A stretch of 64,000 nucleotides of DNA from Lanius collurio (Eukaryota > Chordata > Aves > Passeriformes > Laniidae), in assembly GCA_020086605.1 (NCBI GenBank), contig JACBWW010000016.1, positions 15,231,408 through 15,295,407 on the forward strand, read 5' to 3'. The notes below the pieces were generated by a model. It made no database searches. It was not told where the DNA came from and saw only the letters and a list, made by a program, of their open reading frames with translations. Within the stretch, counting starts at the first letter, position 1. Each line of letters begins with the position of its first letter. Below are positions 26,607 to 39,800 of this stretch, piece after piece. A program made the position numbers and the translations under genes.

Positions 26607-28270
26607 GGTGGTGGCAGTATCTCTGTGGAAAGAGGCAGGGAAGATCAGGTAGCTTTTTTCCCAGGAGGGCTGCCTACAGAGCATAGCCCTGCAGATCAGC
26701 AAACTCCAAGTCCAATTTCAGAGAAACAGTCATGCATCTGCCCAGTGTTGCTCTCAGCTGATCACACACCAGCATCCACTTTCCAGATGAGCCATAGGCT
26801 CATCCACAAGCACCATGACATTGATGCCAGTCTTTGCACCCATACCTCAGCACACTGCTTCATCTGACCCTGGTGCAGAGACGCAGAGCTAGCCCACAGT
26901 CCCCACAGAACAGTGTCTTTTTGATCATCTTTGGGCTCCTGCCAACTGGTTCCCACCACAGAAGCAGCATACCATCACTGGCAGGTCCATTACATGAGGA
27001 AGGAAATCCATAAGTTCAGAAACAAACATCAGTTTCTGGTGTTAAAGTTCCTGGTTTCACATCCTTGCACAAAACCCTCCTGACAAGAAACTACTACCAC
27101 ATAACCTAGTACCTCAGAGGCCAGGTGCATCCTGCTTGGCAATGGCATTTCCACTCCCAGACAAGAGAAAGCCATATGATTCAAGGCTGCAGGGAGAAGA
27201 ACTGGCACTCCCCACACTTTCTCAGCCTCACTATGAACACACACCAGACAGTGATCCAGGCAGATGCTCTTCAGAAAAGCAGGAAGGGCCCAGGCTCTTA
27301 CTGCTGCAAGCAAGTTTGAAACACTCTCACCCATCCCCCTTGTGCTCCTCAACCTCTCCCCAGCCCACAGGACACCAGAGCAGCAGGAAGGGAGGCAGAG
27401 CACAGGCCCAGCCTCACCTGACTCATCCACCTGCAAGGGAGGCATTCCCCACAGTTGCTACCAGACACTCCACCTACCCCTTCCCTCTAAGAAGGTACAG
27501 AGGAGTCACTGCCTACGCACAGCCTGGGGAAATGGGTCCCCAGTCCAGTCTCCCCAGGAGGTATACTGCCGCCACCACCGGGAAACACACAGCCTCTTCC
27601 AGACCGGCAGCCAGGAGGCTGAAGCCAGACTACCCTTCTTTGCAGTAAGGTCCCTGAGTACTCAGCAGCCACTGCCACCTCAAGCCCTCACTAACCAACA
27701 CCAGCACTGCTCCTTCAGCTTCACAGCAAGAGGAAGAACTCAATGTCATCTCTGCTGCAGGCAGGATGGCAGCAGACACTTCCTGTGCACAGCTACCAGG
27801 CACCTCCATGCCAGGCTTTGCTGGCAATAATCTTCAGGGGGGCCTGGGGCACGCACCATTCTGGCTCATCGTTCCCTGCAAATCAGTTTGGTGCAGCAGC
27901 AGTGCTGGCTCTCTGCCTGCACAGTCATACCCTCTGCATTCCTCCAGACTGGGGAGTGCCACCTAACTTCTCTGCAAGAGCAGCAGGCAGGAAGAGGTCT
28001 CCTCCTTCACCTCAATTCTCCCAAACCCCCATTCCACCAAACAAGGCTCCACAGCAGCCTGCACAGCTATGCACAGAGCCCAAGAAGTTTTGTTGTGTTC
28101 CAGAAAGCACGGAAGGTGGTTCATTTTGCCATCTTGGAGGCAGATGGAGCAATAGGGCAAAGCCCACCTAGGACTGATCCCCCCACATATCAGGGGCACC
28201 TCAGCAGCAATAGAGCTGTTCACCTTCCCAACCCAAGGTTTCAAAGGGTTTAAGAGCAAGCAATACTCAC

Positions 28271-28405
28271 TTGTAGTATCACCGTGATATAGGTAATTCT
28301 TAAGGTTCTGGGCACTGCCAAGATAATCCACTCTCCACACGCAGCAAAGGCCAGCTAGAAGTGTAGCCAGAGCTAGTGCATCCTTAAGAGCCACTCAAGG
28401 CTCAG
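28271..28405 (-). other. Candidate cassette exon or snoRNA-like block in ELOVL1 intron 1
   Basis: On the minus strand a 135-base segment is bounded by a good acceptor (TGCATTTCCCACAG) and a good donor (AA then GTGAGTATTG). It has no ATG-started frame leading into ELOVL1, so if real it is a 5' untranslated exon. A frame read in from the preceding exon would meet TAG soon after entry. Alternatively the 3' end, CTACAAGT with AGAGTGGA in the middle, vaguely resembles ACA and H boxes of an H/ACA snoRNA, but I could not fold it convincingly. Support is splice-site quality only. Confidence 0.3.
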
Positions 28406-31400
28406 CTGTGGGAAATGCAGTAAGTACAAATCCAGAAAGCTGCTGAGCTTTATGTTGCTTTAATGGCTAAGAGCAAGCTCCAAACTTGCCTGTCTAGTTT
28501 CAGCTTTCAACCACTGCATTCAGCTACACCTTTATTTGCTAGATTGAGGAGCCCTCAAGAGTCAGTTCCCAGCAGAGGCACCTGACTATTCAAGCTCTGT
28601 GTTTATCTTATCAAAGTGAATGAGTCAGCCTTACTACAGGTCCAGGGCAGAGACAAAAATCCTGCCATGTACTTGCCTGTTTTGAGCAGGCTAGGATGAA
28701 AAGAGAGTATCAGCTGTCTTTGAGCTCAAAGCTTCATCTCACACTGCAGCAAAACACTTCCACTCAGGCACTTTGGATCACTTTGCTGACCCTGGGCCAA
28801 AAGCTCCAGTACCACTGGCCAACTAGGACCCCAGCTCAAAACAATTATTTCCCCAAGTAGTGGGAGAATCCCATTTCAATCCAGGGCTAGCACAGAAGTC
28901 CCCACCAGCATAAACAGAAAAAAGTCCCTCTTATTGCTATTTTGTGAAGCATCTCCAACACTCCTACAGCCATACATGCCACAGGAAGTTGAGAAGCATT
29001 GGACTTGTCCTGAAGACAGGCTCTGGGCTAGCACCAAGACTTCTACCAGGGCAGAAATAGTAGAATTATGCCACAGGCCCCTATGGAAAGGACTTATGCA
29101 TCTTCCACAGTTTCTCTAGGCAGAACATCCTGTTAAATTAAGCTAACAGGGCAACCACAGCTCTAGGGAAACCCCTGAGATCTTCAGGTCTTTGCAAGAC
29201 CTGGCATCCATCCACACTGGCCTGCTACATCATCTTGCATCGAAGTGGCCAAAGTATGCCTTGCTCAGCCAGCCAATGCAGGTATGCCTTGCCCTCCTCT
29301 ATCCCCCAATGGGCAGCCCCTGGCCACGAGGTGTTGACAGTTGAGCAGCAAAGCAGGAGTTGCAGGGCAGGCCCAAGTGTTACCTTCACTAAGCAGAGGG
29401 ATGTAAAGTGCACTGGCCTATCTAAACCATGATTGCTCCATGCCAGCATTTCTGTGAAGGCAGGGGTTTTCCAGCACAGAGTAGCAAGTGTCCAGGAACC
29501 TGAACTCCCCTCTGTCACAACACCCCTCTGCACTTTGAGAGGGGTTCACCATCCAGACAGGCATCTGCTCTTGCTCTTACTGCACTCCACACTACACTGC
29601 ACATCACACACTGCCAGCATTCACAGCTCAGTGTTTGGATCTGTCCTCTCTGTACATTGGGGACACTTACTTTCCTCTGACTCTTGCTAAATCCTGACCT
29701 TCTTAGGCAAGGAGTTGGGAGAAGATGACGAACCCAAAGCTGAGCCTTGAACAGCTGAAGAGAAATCAAGCAAACAGGTCCAAGCATCCCAAATTAGCAG
29801 GAACCCTAGGGGCCCAAACACGCCCTGCATGATACAGGGAAACCTTGCAACACATCTCCTATCTCTCAGCAACAGGGAGTCACTTCCCCATGTCAGACAA
29901 AAAAGTTCCCACTCTTTGCAAACTAGAGTATCAGGCTACAATCTGCTCCAGTAACCAACATCAAGGATTAAATACTTGCTTACACCAAGCAATGTGTACA
30001 CTGCTTATTTCCAGCAAGCTATACGGCTAATTAGTGCAACTTCAGCAACAACAGCGAGGCCTTTTATGACCAGTCCCAGTGAGACCACAGCACTGTCAGA
30101 ACCATGACACTGACAGAGACCAGAGCTCAACCCAGTTAGCTTTGTTAACAGCCTTGCAGAGCACATATCTCCCCACACAATAACCATCTGCAAGCAACAG
30201 ACTCTGCCCCAGACATCCAACACTCCTGCTCCTCAGCATTCAGGTCAGAAATCAGTCCTGTAATAAGTGCAAAAGCAAACACCCTCATCTCTCCACTAGT
30301 TTAATTAAAGGCAACACCAAAACTATCTGGTAAGTGACCACAGAGCTGCCAGCCCAGGGAGAGCTGGCACACAGCCCTTGCTAAACTGGCTAAAGCAGGC
30401 CTGGCCCCTGGGGGGCTTCCAAGGGAGTAGCAGCCCTCAAAGGTCAGGAGATAACCAGTTAGCTAGATGTGAAACCAACTCACATCCCTGACCTACAAGG
30501 TGGCATCAAGGCTTGCTGCCTGATGCAGCTTTGAGCTCCACAACCTCTCAGGAAGAGGCATCTCCCCATCATGGCACCTGCCCAGTTGCCTGGAGTTCCA
30601 GAAAGTCACTGTGGGGTCCAGCAAGGCCTGCACACAGCCCCATGTGCCCATGGACTAATTTCCCTTCAGAAGAGTGGAACTGATCAAGCCATTCTCTGGT
30701 GGCCCCAGACAAGGCACAGAAAGGGATGTGTACTGCACATACAAGGCACCTCAAAACATCACCACCAACAGCTGCCAGTCACAGCTCCAGAAGCTTTCCT
30801 GAGCTTATGCACAGCAAGATGAAGAACACAAAACTTTATCTGCCCCAAACAACACACAAGCAGCAAGGCAGTCAGAGTGAGACAAGAGGGAGAAGGAGCC
30901 CAGCCAGCCATAAGCTGAAAACCCCTGTTTTTTATCAACTCTGCAGTTGGATCACTCTAAGACTGAAGTGTACAGTGAAGCACAGAAAACTGCATTTGGT
31001 TCTCCTCTGCAGCTCTGTGCCCAGTGAAACAGAGAGGGGCCTGTAACCAGGCAGTACACACTAATCTCACACACAGCATCTCCTAACACCAGCTCAAACA
31101 CATGCAGCAGAGGCCACTCAACAGGAGAGCTGTATTCAAGTACAGTTGCATTGCTGCTAATTTCAGCCATTCACTGAAGACTCAAGATAACTTTAGAAGT
31201 ATGTGGACAATGCTATGTTTTTTTCTCAAAAGAAATCAATCTAAAGACATGCAGGTCACCAGCTCACCAGTCACAGAAGACAAGTCTGGCAGAACAACCA
31301 GAGCTATGTTTCAAGTATGGAAAGCCGTACCAACAGATTAGGGCAGAGCAGTAAAGCAGCCCTCCTAGCCTGACACTTTAGCTCTGAGGACTTGGGGCAG

Positions 31401-34400
31401 ACTGATTATAGTTTGAGAACAACCAGTCCCAGAACTCAGTCCACAACACAGCTAAAAAGACTGCCAAGAAACTTCATGCTAGCAGTTTTCCTATTTGAAT
31501 CATATCCATTTGTCACTTCCTCTGGCTCACCTGCTTCATGCTGAGTGTCAAAGGACATGGCCAAAAACCTGGTACTGTATGTTCTACATCGGCATATTCT
31601 GAAGTCAGTAGAGGAGGTCTGTGTTCACAGAAGGGATGCAAACCCTCAAAGTCATGATATGGAACAGCTCTTGCAAGAGCTGCCCTTGCAACCAGTGTAG
31701 GAGTCACACTGGCTGGGTGATGCTCCTAGCACACTGGATCCAAGTGGCAGAAAGTGTCCTCTCTGAAGCTGAGCAGTTTCCTCATCTTCACCAAGTGTGT
31801 GTTAATACCCTACCACTCTCTCACAAAGTGGCTGTAAAACCCTGAGGCCTTTGCATAGCATCCTACATACAGATTAAGCTCTCCCCTTCCCATACTCACT
31901 GGAAGCAGAGAAAGCAAGAGGAGACACCCAGATTAGCAGGAAAGCTGACTGACAGTCAGTGTGGCACCTCACAAGCTTTCAGGGAAAGGAGGACACCATC
32001 GCAATAGGGTACTGGTAACCTTGTACAAAAATCAAGGCAGGTAATCAGACCTCAAGGTCCCACAGGAGCACACCTTGCAGCAAGAGGTTTATATGCACAG
32101 CATACTTTTTTCAGGGGCAGCACCTCCCCAAGGTGTTAAGATTAGGTTTACTCCTTATCACATTCAAAGCTGGTAGCTGCATATACAGAGAGCTGGTGTC
32201 AGTAGAGGTGAAACCAGTCAGAGAAAGAAACAGAAAAGGCAACATTAGGCAGAAAATCTGACATAGCAAGGAACAAAGCTGTAAAGAAGTGAAGGAAGAA
32301 ACAAAGTGAGATAAGTACAAAAGTGGAAAATAAGGTATTTCCCTTCTGAGAAGGGATAACCATACTGATCTATGTCACTCCCTCATATAGTACCAGGTGA
32401 CCAAAGGTAGAGATGGCTGAGCTCCCTCTCCAAAGTGAAGGCACCCAGCAGCCCCTCAGAGCACACAGCACACTCAGGAAGGACAGAACTAGGCAGGTGA
32501 CAGAGGGCAGGCTGGGCTGGATTGAGCAAGGCCGACTTCTAACACCTGCATCCAAAATCAAGTCAAGCCTTCTAAAGCCACCTAGCAAAGAAAGTGTACC
32601 CCTATATGGAAGTGGGACAGGCTGTATCACAGCATTCATCTCTGATTTTAATCACTATGCAAATGCCTCAATACAAGGCTTCACCTCTGTTCTCACAGCA
32701 CTAGCTGTAATCATGACACAGTAATGATTACTGTGCTCTCCTCCATTCAGGCCTGTGCATCCATTAGACAGGCACATCAAGACAAGATGGACATTAAAAG
32801 TCTACAAAGCAAGATGCAGAAAGGAAAGACTCCCAAATTCCCTCTAACAGCTTTATTTGGGCTATTCAAGGAGCCCAGGTGTGAACTCAGAGCCACTTCT
32901 CCACAAGACAAGGGGCCACTGCCTGGAACTTACCATGACATCAGCTTTGGGTCCTGTACCCTTCAGACCAAGAAGGCAGAGCAGTCACACAATCTTCTAA
33001 CAGAAGAGCAGGATGTTCTCTGACAGTATGAAGATGTCATACTCCAGTAGCACAATATATGCACCCAGAACCCAACAAGCCTGAGGCATAATGGTTACCA
33101 CTTTTAAGCACGTTCACAGCCTTCCAAGCACAAAACCAAAGTGAAGCAGGAGGCCTGATTATCTCAACACAGGTGTAGATTGACACTCAAAGTCAGCACA
33201 CTTGCTTCTACTGCTCCTCCTGTACAGATAGGGAAAGCCTCTTAGGGTTAAGTAGAAGCAGTACAAGTTATAAAATCTGTGTGTGTACAGAGCAAATCTT
33301 AAACTATGAGAGCAAGCTAGCTGATCTGATCCACAGGGTAAGTGCTGTACTTGCAACAAAGCTGGAGAACTTGCTGCCAATGACAGCTCACCACCCTGAT
33401 CCATCCCACAGGGAAGAATCAACCCTATGAGACATTAAGGGAAATCAAGAAACATCAGATCCAGTTACCACCTCTGCCATCCACAAGCCACTAAAGGCTC
33501 AGAATGCAGACAACAGGCCTGATGGTGGGGAACAGGCTGTGGCAGCTGCAACTTGTCATCTCTGAACATCAGCAGCTCCACAACTCCTGCAGGGAAGAGT
33601 CCTGGCTCCTGGGGACAGTCTCCTCCCTATAAGAGCCCAAGCTGCCTCACCTGTTTGACTGGCAAGAACCAGACTTTCTAGCCAAAGTACTCCCACCATC
33701 TGACAGCCAGTAGGGCACACGCTACCAGAACTCCAATACAAAAGCACAGAAACACAGAGCATCTCTTTGGCCATCATAGGCACCACTCCCAGTGTCCCCT
33801 GTAAGCATCTCAGGCTGAGTGTTGACTGTGCTGTAACCCCCAGCAGAAAAGGGGAAAGCATTTACCTGTAACATTCAAGGACAGTGCCCAGCCAAACACC
33901 TGCTTCTGACACCAGCTTCAGAGGTTCCTCAGGTGCAAAGTTTTCTCCCCCAGGAGAGAAAGGAGACACCATGCAACTTCAGTAAGCTCCCTTATTTTTA
34001 TCTCTAACATATGGTATGAGACACCAGTAGGTGAGAGTGAGCTTTTACTCCTCAAGTCCCAGTTTTAACAGTACTTTCTCTCATATTACACTTCTGCCCT
34101 GAAGGACCACATAATCCCCCCACCCAACAGACTTTCAGGAAACAAAAATAAGACTACAGCACAGGGCAGGACCACAGAAGCCCAGGCTGTGTGGGTGGCA
34201 CAGCTTAATCGCCACAGCAAGATGCAGCAAGTAGATGCTGCAACAGCTGGCATCTTGCTGTTTCTCATAGGAACAGGCCATTAGCAGCAGCTCACACCTA
34301 GGAGCTAGAGGGGCTTCCTAGGAAAGAGATAAGGCACAGCAGTCTCAGTCAAGCCTCAAGGGCTCAGCCAGCTGTTTGACTCTAAACTATATTCAAGAAG

Positions 34401-34949
34401 CTGCCCAGCAGGTCTGGTAGAAAGGTCAGCTCCATCCAGCTAGGAATCTGCCCTGGCTGCATTCTGGTAGAAGAGAAGGTGGTCAACTTGGGATAGCACA
34501 GCAGGATGGGTGCACTGCTGCACAGGCAATCCTGGCCTCCAAGAGGGGAAGAGATGCTCTGAGGAAATGCACTAGTTGGTAAAGCACTCAGTGTTATCCC
34601 ATGCTGTCCACTGGGCATAGGAATGGGTAGTCACTCCACTTCTCCCTGCCTTTAGAACTTCAGAACAAATACGATCAGTCACAGGGAAAGCACTTGACAG
34701 CCCCCCTGCAGGCAGCAGGCACTGAGGTATAGACTGCCACCTCCCCTCTTGTTGCAATGCCTATTTATGCTGTCTCATTTAGTCTGTTACAACGTAAAAA
34801 ACAAGTAGCTTTCCCAACTGCCCCTTCGTTACAACAGAGGAACCGGCCCACGTAAAGCGATCTACAGACCAAGCTCTGTACTGCTAGTGGCTATCGAGTC
34901 CGCAGTGGCCCAGGAAGTGCAGACCCCTGTGCACGACCACACCAGTGCC

Positions 34950-35960
34950 AGGTGAGCCCGAAGCCAGGCGGCTGCTGCCACCAGGGGGGTGACAGTGACG
35001 ACCTCCTCCTCCTGCCACCGCGTTCCAGAGAGAGGGCCAGCGAGAGGCCAAGCACCTACACGAGCCGGCACTCAAAGCTGACATTGTGTTGCAGCAGCGG
35101 GGGAGGCCTGGTACTGCCACCCTGCCCGGAGGAGGAGGGAAGAGCCATCTCAATGGCTACATTGATGCCGAGAGCTGGGTACAAGAAAGCTCCCCGGCCG
35201 CCGGGGGCTGCTCTCTCCCCGCTGCAGAGAAGCCCCAGCAGACCACAGCCTTCGGCCGCTCAGCGTATTCGGAGCCCTCAGCCCGGTGCCCACGGCAGGA
35301 GCCGGGCAGCGCCTCGCTCAGCCTTGCTGCCACCCCCACGAGTCCCTCTGGCACAGGCCCCGGTCCCGCTGCCGCCGGAGGGAGCGCCGGGTCCCCCCGC
35401 CCGGGCGGCTCCCGGCCCGACTCGGGTGTGGCGCGGCCGGGCCCGGAAGCGGGGCCGCGGCCCTGCGGGGCCTGGGCGGCTGGGAAGGGCCGCAGCGGGC
35501 CCAGAGAGGCCTCGCGCTGCCGCCGCGATGTGTGGGGGCTCAGCCACCTTTCAGCGAGCCCGCGGCGCTGCTCCGCTGCCTGTGGAGCTGGGACAGTCCT
35601 GCCAAAACGCCAACAGGGCGATGCCCATCCCGTCTCTGAGGCTGCGCAGCCACGGGTCCCTGAGCCGGGGAACCCTGGGCTGGGGCCACCGGCCAGCAGC
35701 AGGGAGGCAGCCCCGTCACGGCCGGGACCCAGCGCGGCCTCTGGAAGGGACCTACCGGGGCGGAGACGGGTGTTTGTGCCACGGCACACAGAGCGGAGGG
35801 ACAGTCCTTCCCCCCGGCCGGGAAAGCATCCCAGCCTTGCACAGAGGGGCGGCTCTGCCCCGAAGGAGAGCAGCCGACTGCGGCAAGGGAATTGCAGCCT
35901 TTCCTGGCACCAGGGAGGGTGCGCTGGGGCAGGGGCACCAGGCTGTGAGCCAAGGAGCAC
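34950..35960. promoter_or_regulatory. GC/CpG-rich island within ELOVL1 intron 1
   Basis: About 1 kb of markedly GC- and CpG-rich sequence. It carries long stop-free frames on both strands (one of about 440 codons continuing right), which is expected when stop codons are depleted by composition. It could be an alternative upstream promoter: possible donors include CCCCG|GTAGGT on minus near 35756 and CCAG|GTGAGC on plus at 34952. None is linked to a known exon. Confidence 0.45.
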
Positions 35961-36651
35961 TGCAGCTCCTCACACAATCAGGACCCTGCTGGTTTTTAGA
36001 AAAAAAACCAAATCACTTCAACAACTCAACTCGGGCTCCACTTGTGTCCCTCCGTCTGACGCGGGCATGTTTGCTCACCGGTGGACTTGCCACATTGTAC
36101 TACGGGTAGCCCCCTTTCTGGGGGGTGACAACCTTTACAGCCGCACCCAGCGTGATCACCCGCCAAGGGCACGTCACAATATCACAACATCCATCCCACC
36201 CATCAGGCCTGCCCCGACGCGCCCCTCCACCCCTGTAGTGAGGGGACACCACACACCTCTTCCCGTGACCCTGAGCATCCCAGTTGACAGGAACACGGAC
36301 ATACATACACGAACCTCCTCCAGAAAGCTGGCCAACAGGTGCCAAGCCAGCACATGGCTTCGCTGGGGCAGGATCTGCTGTTCCTGGCAGCAAAGTTTAG
36401 CCCACCAAATCAGCTGAACGCTGCTGAGGCCTCCCTCCTGCTCTGCGACCACCTTTCGAAAGCCCCCATCAGCATACCGCAACAACCAGCCTCGACCCAC
36501 CGCTAACCTCGGACACCCCCACCCAAACTCCCCCCTCGCAAGCATCCCAAAGGACCGCTGGGACAAGCCAGGCATCCCCAGACCACCCCTCCAGACAAAA
36601 AACGGGTCCCATACCCGAACACCCCACGTGCCCACAACCACCCTCACTTAC

Positions 36652-36700
36652 CACCAGCCGCACCCGTTCTGCTGCCGCCACGGCCGCCCCCGCCATTAAA
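36652..36700 (-). other. ELOVL1: ELOVL1 5' untranslated exon 1
   Basis: On minus, a GC-rich exon ends in CGGCTGGTG at 36652 before the donor GTAAGTGAGG. It is the only strong donor beside the promoter-like CCAAT/GC-box cluster and lies in the right place for ELOVL1 exon 1. It contains an ATG (36696-36694) opening a frame that starts MAGAAVAAAERVRLV; if transcribed, this would be an upstream frame not in phase with the ELOVL1 start when exon 1 joins exon 2 directly. The upstream limit is unknown. Confidence 0.6.
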
Positions 36701-36704
36701 GGGG

Positions 36705-36790
36705 GAAGCCCCGCCCCTTTTCCTATGCCGATTGGCCGAAATGGCATCGCTCCGCCCCCTGGAGAGCCGGGGCCAATCGGCGCGCCCGCC
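36705..36790. promoter_or_regulatory. ELOVL1 promoter with opposed CCAAT boxes and GC boxes
   Basis: ATTGG at 36731-36735 (CCAAT on minus) and CCAAT at 36773-36777 (plus) flank CCGCCCC GC boxes at about 36710-36718 and 36752-36759. There is no TATA box. The layout is that of a CpG-island promoter for ELOVL1 and could fire in both directions, although no plus-strand gene was recognised to the right. Confidence 0.55.
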
Positions 36791-36899
36791 GCGTCCCGCC
36801 CGTTCCGTGGCCACGCCCAGCGGAGGAGCCGGGGCCGCGCCGGGAGCCGGGCGGGCTCCGGGCCGAGCGGCGTGAGGGGAAGGTGGAAAATGGCTGGGA

Positions 36900-39800
36900 A
36901 AGGGATGCAGGTTGGGACAGGGTCAGAGTGCGGTACGGAGGGCCGGCTCGAGGGTGTGGTGGGCATGACGGACACCCGTACAGGTCCCTAAACTGGCGGC
37001 TCATAGGCTTGTTTTCTCCCAGAGGTACAACAACAGGCACCGCGAGCTTTCGGAGACACAGGACAGAACCCAGAGACGCCGACTCTGACCGTGAGCAGTT
37101 TCTAGAGTGTTTCCGTCCTGTGGCGCCCTCACGGCCATGCCAATCTGCATCCTAAAAAGCGGCCGGGACTTGACTCGTGCTCGTCTGGTCTGAAGGCGTT
37201 TTCAGAACTCACTATTCTAATTGTTAGGAATAATCTTCTCATTTCCAGCTTAATTTGATGCACGGCGGGTTAATAAACATTTCTTCCTGTGCCAACGTTG
37301 TAATTTATCTCACCCAGGTGCTACCTTGGTGTTCATGCTACAGTGTATTTGTAGGCTGCAATCACCTCCTTCTCAGCCATTACAGGGAAAACTAAACAAG
37401 TTTTTCTAGCATTTTCTTACTAGTCTGCCTGTCCCTGTACCTAATGCCATGGCAGCTCTTTTTGCTGTACTGCTGTTAACATTTCCTCTCCTGAAGATGG
37501 GTGACCAGAAGCAGCAGCAGATTTGTGCTCACCTAGTAAGAATTTCCCATCTGGACACAGCCAGGGCTGCATTTGCAAAAGCAGGTCGGTGACTTTGTCC
37601 TTTTTTGGTGGTACAGCATTTCTTTACTTTCCCCTACATTGTTAATGCACTACAACATTCTGATTTCCTCAGATTACACCTAATATTTTTGCCAGTCCTT
37701 ACGGAAAACGATTTATAAAAATGTCCACAAAGTACCTTAGTAGTAACCTTCTTTGTGTCCTGATATGCTCCCTTTCCTCAGGCTTTACTTTCATCTTGAC
37801 CTTAACCACTCCTTCCCACGTAAAATTCCTGTGCTTGTTTCTACCCCAGCATCGACCAAAGTTCCTGATTGGTCCCAAGGCTCAGAGCTCCTTCCCTGGA
37901 GTCCACACAGGGCCTGTAGTTTTATAGAAAAGGGGTTTTTTAACTATCAAGTTAGTCGACATAATAAACTTTATTTTATCCTCCATTTCCTTCCTGTGTG
38001 CTGTGTTACTTTTTAACTGGATACTGTTAACACTAGACTGGCAGAGCTGAAGCACTCTGGATCACTTTTTCTCCCTTATTAAGTATAGGCATCAGCCTTG
38101 TTTGTTACTTTTTACATTTTTTTCTTTTTTGTCCTCATTTTATTTTGCACCATTACTCTATTTTTAGTTGTTCTGTGGTCCAATTCAGTGGAAACCTTGC
38201 TATGTAGTTCGTCTTGAAACTAGAGATCATCTCTGCATTCCTTCACCCTCCCTAGTACTGGATTCTTTTCCACCTTGTATCCTGCATCTCATAGCTTTCT
38301 CCAAGCATTCCTTCTCTCTTTTGGATCCACCCTTGCTGGCAGGCTTGTCAGGCTCTAACAATGGGCCCCAAATTGCACAGCCCAGCCTCTTCCTGCTATT
38401 GGAATTAATTTCCAGGTCACTGTATTTTCTTCTGCTCTGAATGCAATTTATTTCTCCTCTCTTGGTCCTGTACTCTATTTCCCTGTTGTGTCTGCCACCT
38501 CCACCATTATTTCTGTGTGGTATTTGTTCATTAGTTTTTCCTTTCTACTGCATCTTCTGCTTCTCTCCTTAATTCTCCAACACACTGAATAGATTTTACT
38601 ATATTATCTCTCCTGCATCAGTTTGTTCTTTTTGCACTCACCAGCTTTGGTGGGTTTCCTTCGTCTGCATGTTGGCCTCTCTCTGCTTCTCATGCTCAGC
38701 ATGTGCCTGCAGTTCCTTGGTGTTCACCCTTCCCACAACATTCCCAGTGCTGCAGCAGCCTGGGCAGGAGCTCCAGCTGAAGCTGGAGGACCCCGGTCTG
38801 CAGAAGCACTCTGGCTGCAGGCAAGTGGATCTGGTGCCATGCTGTCTGAGGGGGTGATGCAGGGTCCCCCCCTAACCATCAGGGACAGGCCTCCAGCAAG
38901 ACCTTGACTAATCTGCTACTTGTAGTGGATGTGGGGTTTCTGCCTTCCAGCCTCTTTGGAAGCAAGGTAGCACAAGAACACATAGCAAAGAAAATCCTTC
39001 AAAAATAAGGGAGGGGAGGGAGACAAGTGATGTGACCTGTTGTGTGCAGCCTGATCTTCCCAAAGTGTCTTGGGAGAGCATCTCTTACAGATGGGTAATC
39101 TTCTGCTTCCATCTTGAACCCTGCCCATCTGACCTGAAATCTGGGAGAGAGAAACTGTTTGCAGCCAGCCAAGCATGTCACCCTGACTGCAGTCTGGACC
39201 ACCAGACCAGAGATGATCCTGTCACATGCCTGCACGAGGGTGTCCTGCCTGCACCAGCCACTCCTGCAGCTGGCAAAGCCCTAAAGGTCATTAACTCTTC
39301 ACCTGCAATGCAGGAAACAACCCAGTTGTTGTGTGCTTGGTCCCAGCACCCTGGGCTGCACCAGGCTCCAGTTTGGAGCAGCTTAAGCTCCTTCCTCCAT
39401 TTCTGGAGGAAATCATGGAGATTTCCTGGAGAACACACTATTTCCACTTTAGCTTTTGTGAGGGTCTTGCTGGTCCTTCTTAACATAGGGATCTGATCAG
39501 ATGGAGGTGAGTGGGAGCCTCTGCATTTCTCCTTTCCACTGATCCCTGCACTGGTCCTTGTCTTCTGTTTTCTCCTTGCTCCTTACAGAGCCAAGTGCAC
39601 CTCTCTTTCCCCCCATCACTCTGCCCTGGTGCAGAAAGTGGACGTGGGCCAATGTAACTGGCTGAAGGCACAAATACTGAAGCCATCCTCAGTGCAGTTG
39701 ATTACCAGACTATCAGATGGGAAGGTCTGTAAGAACTAAGCAATGGAAAAGGAATGAAGCTCATTGAGAGGTTATGACCTCAGGGATTAGTAACGAGAAT

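Larger units (their letters stand above)
26623..36651 (-). other. ELOVL1: ELOVL1 intron 1 (about 10 kb)
   Basis: Large first intron between the 5' untranslated exon ending at 36652 and the start-codon exon beginning at 26622. The other ELOVL1 introns are mostly under 500 bases. Apart from the candidate exon at 28271-28405 and the GC-rich island near 35-36 kb, I see no gene or recognisable transposon. Open frames in it are short and family-less. Confidence 0.6.

Noticed and set aside
35086..36417. Plus-strand open frame of about 443 codons, with overlapping frames of 385 (plus) and 267 codons (minus)
   Set aside because: CpG-island composition depletes stop codons on both strands; Pro/Arg/Gly/Ala-rich translations with no family resemblance.
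37200..38700. T-rich stretch as a reverse-oriented old CR1 element
   Set aside because: Only loose resemblance to CR1 internal sequence; not enough matching blocks in order to support a call.
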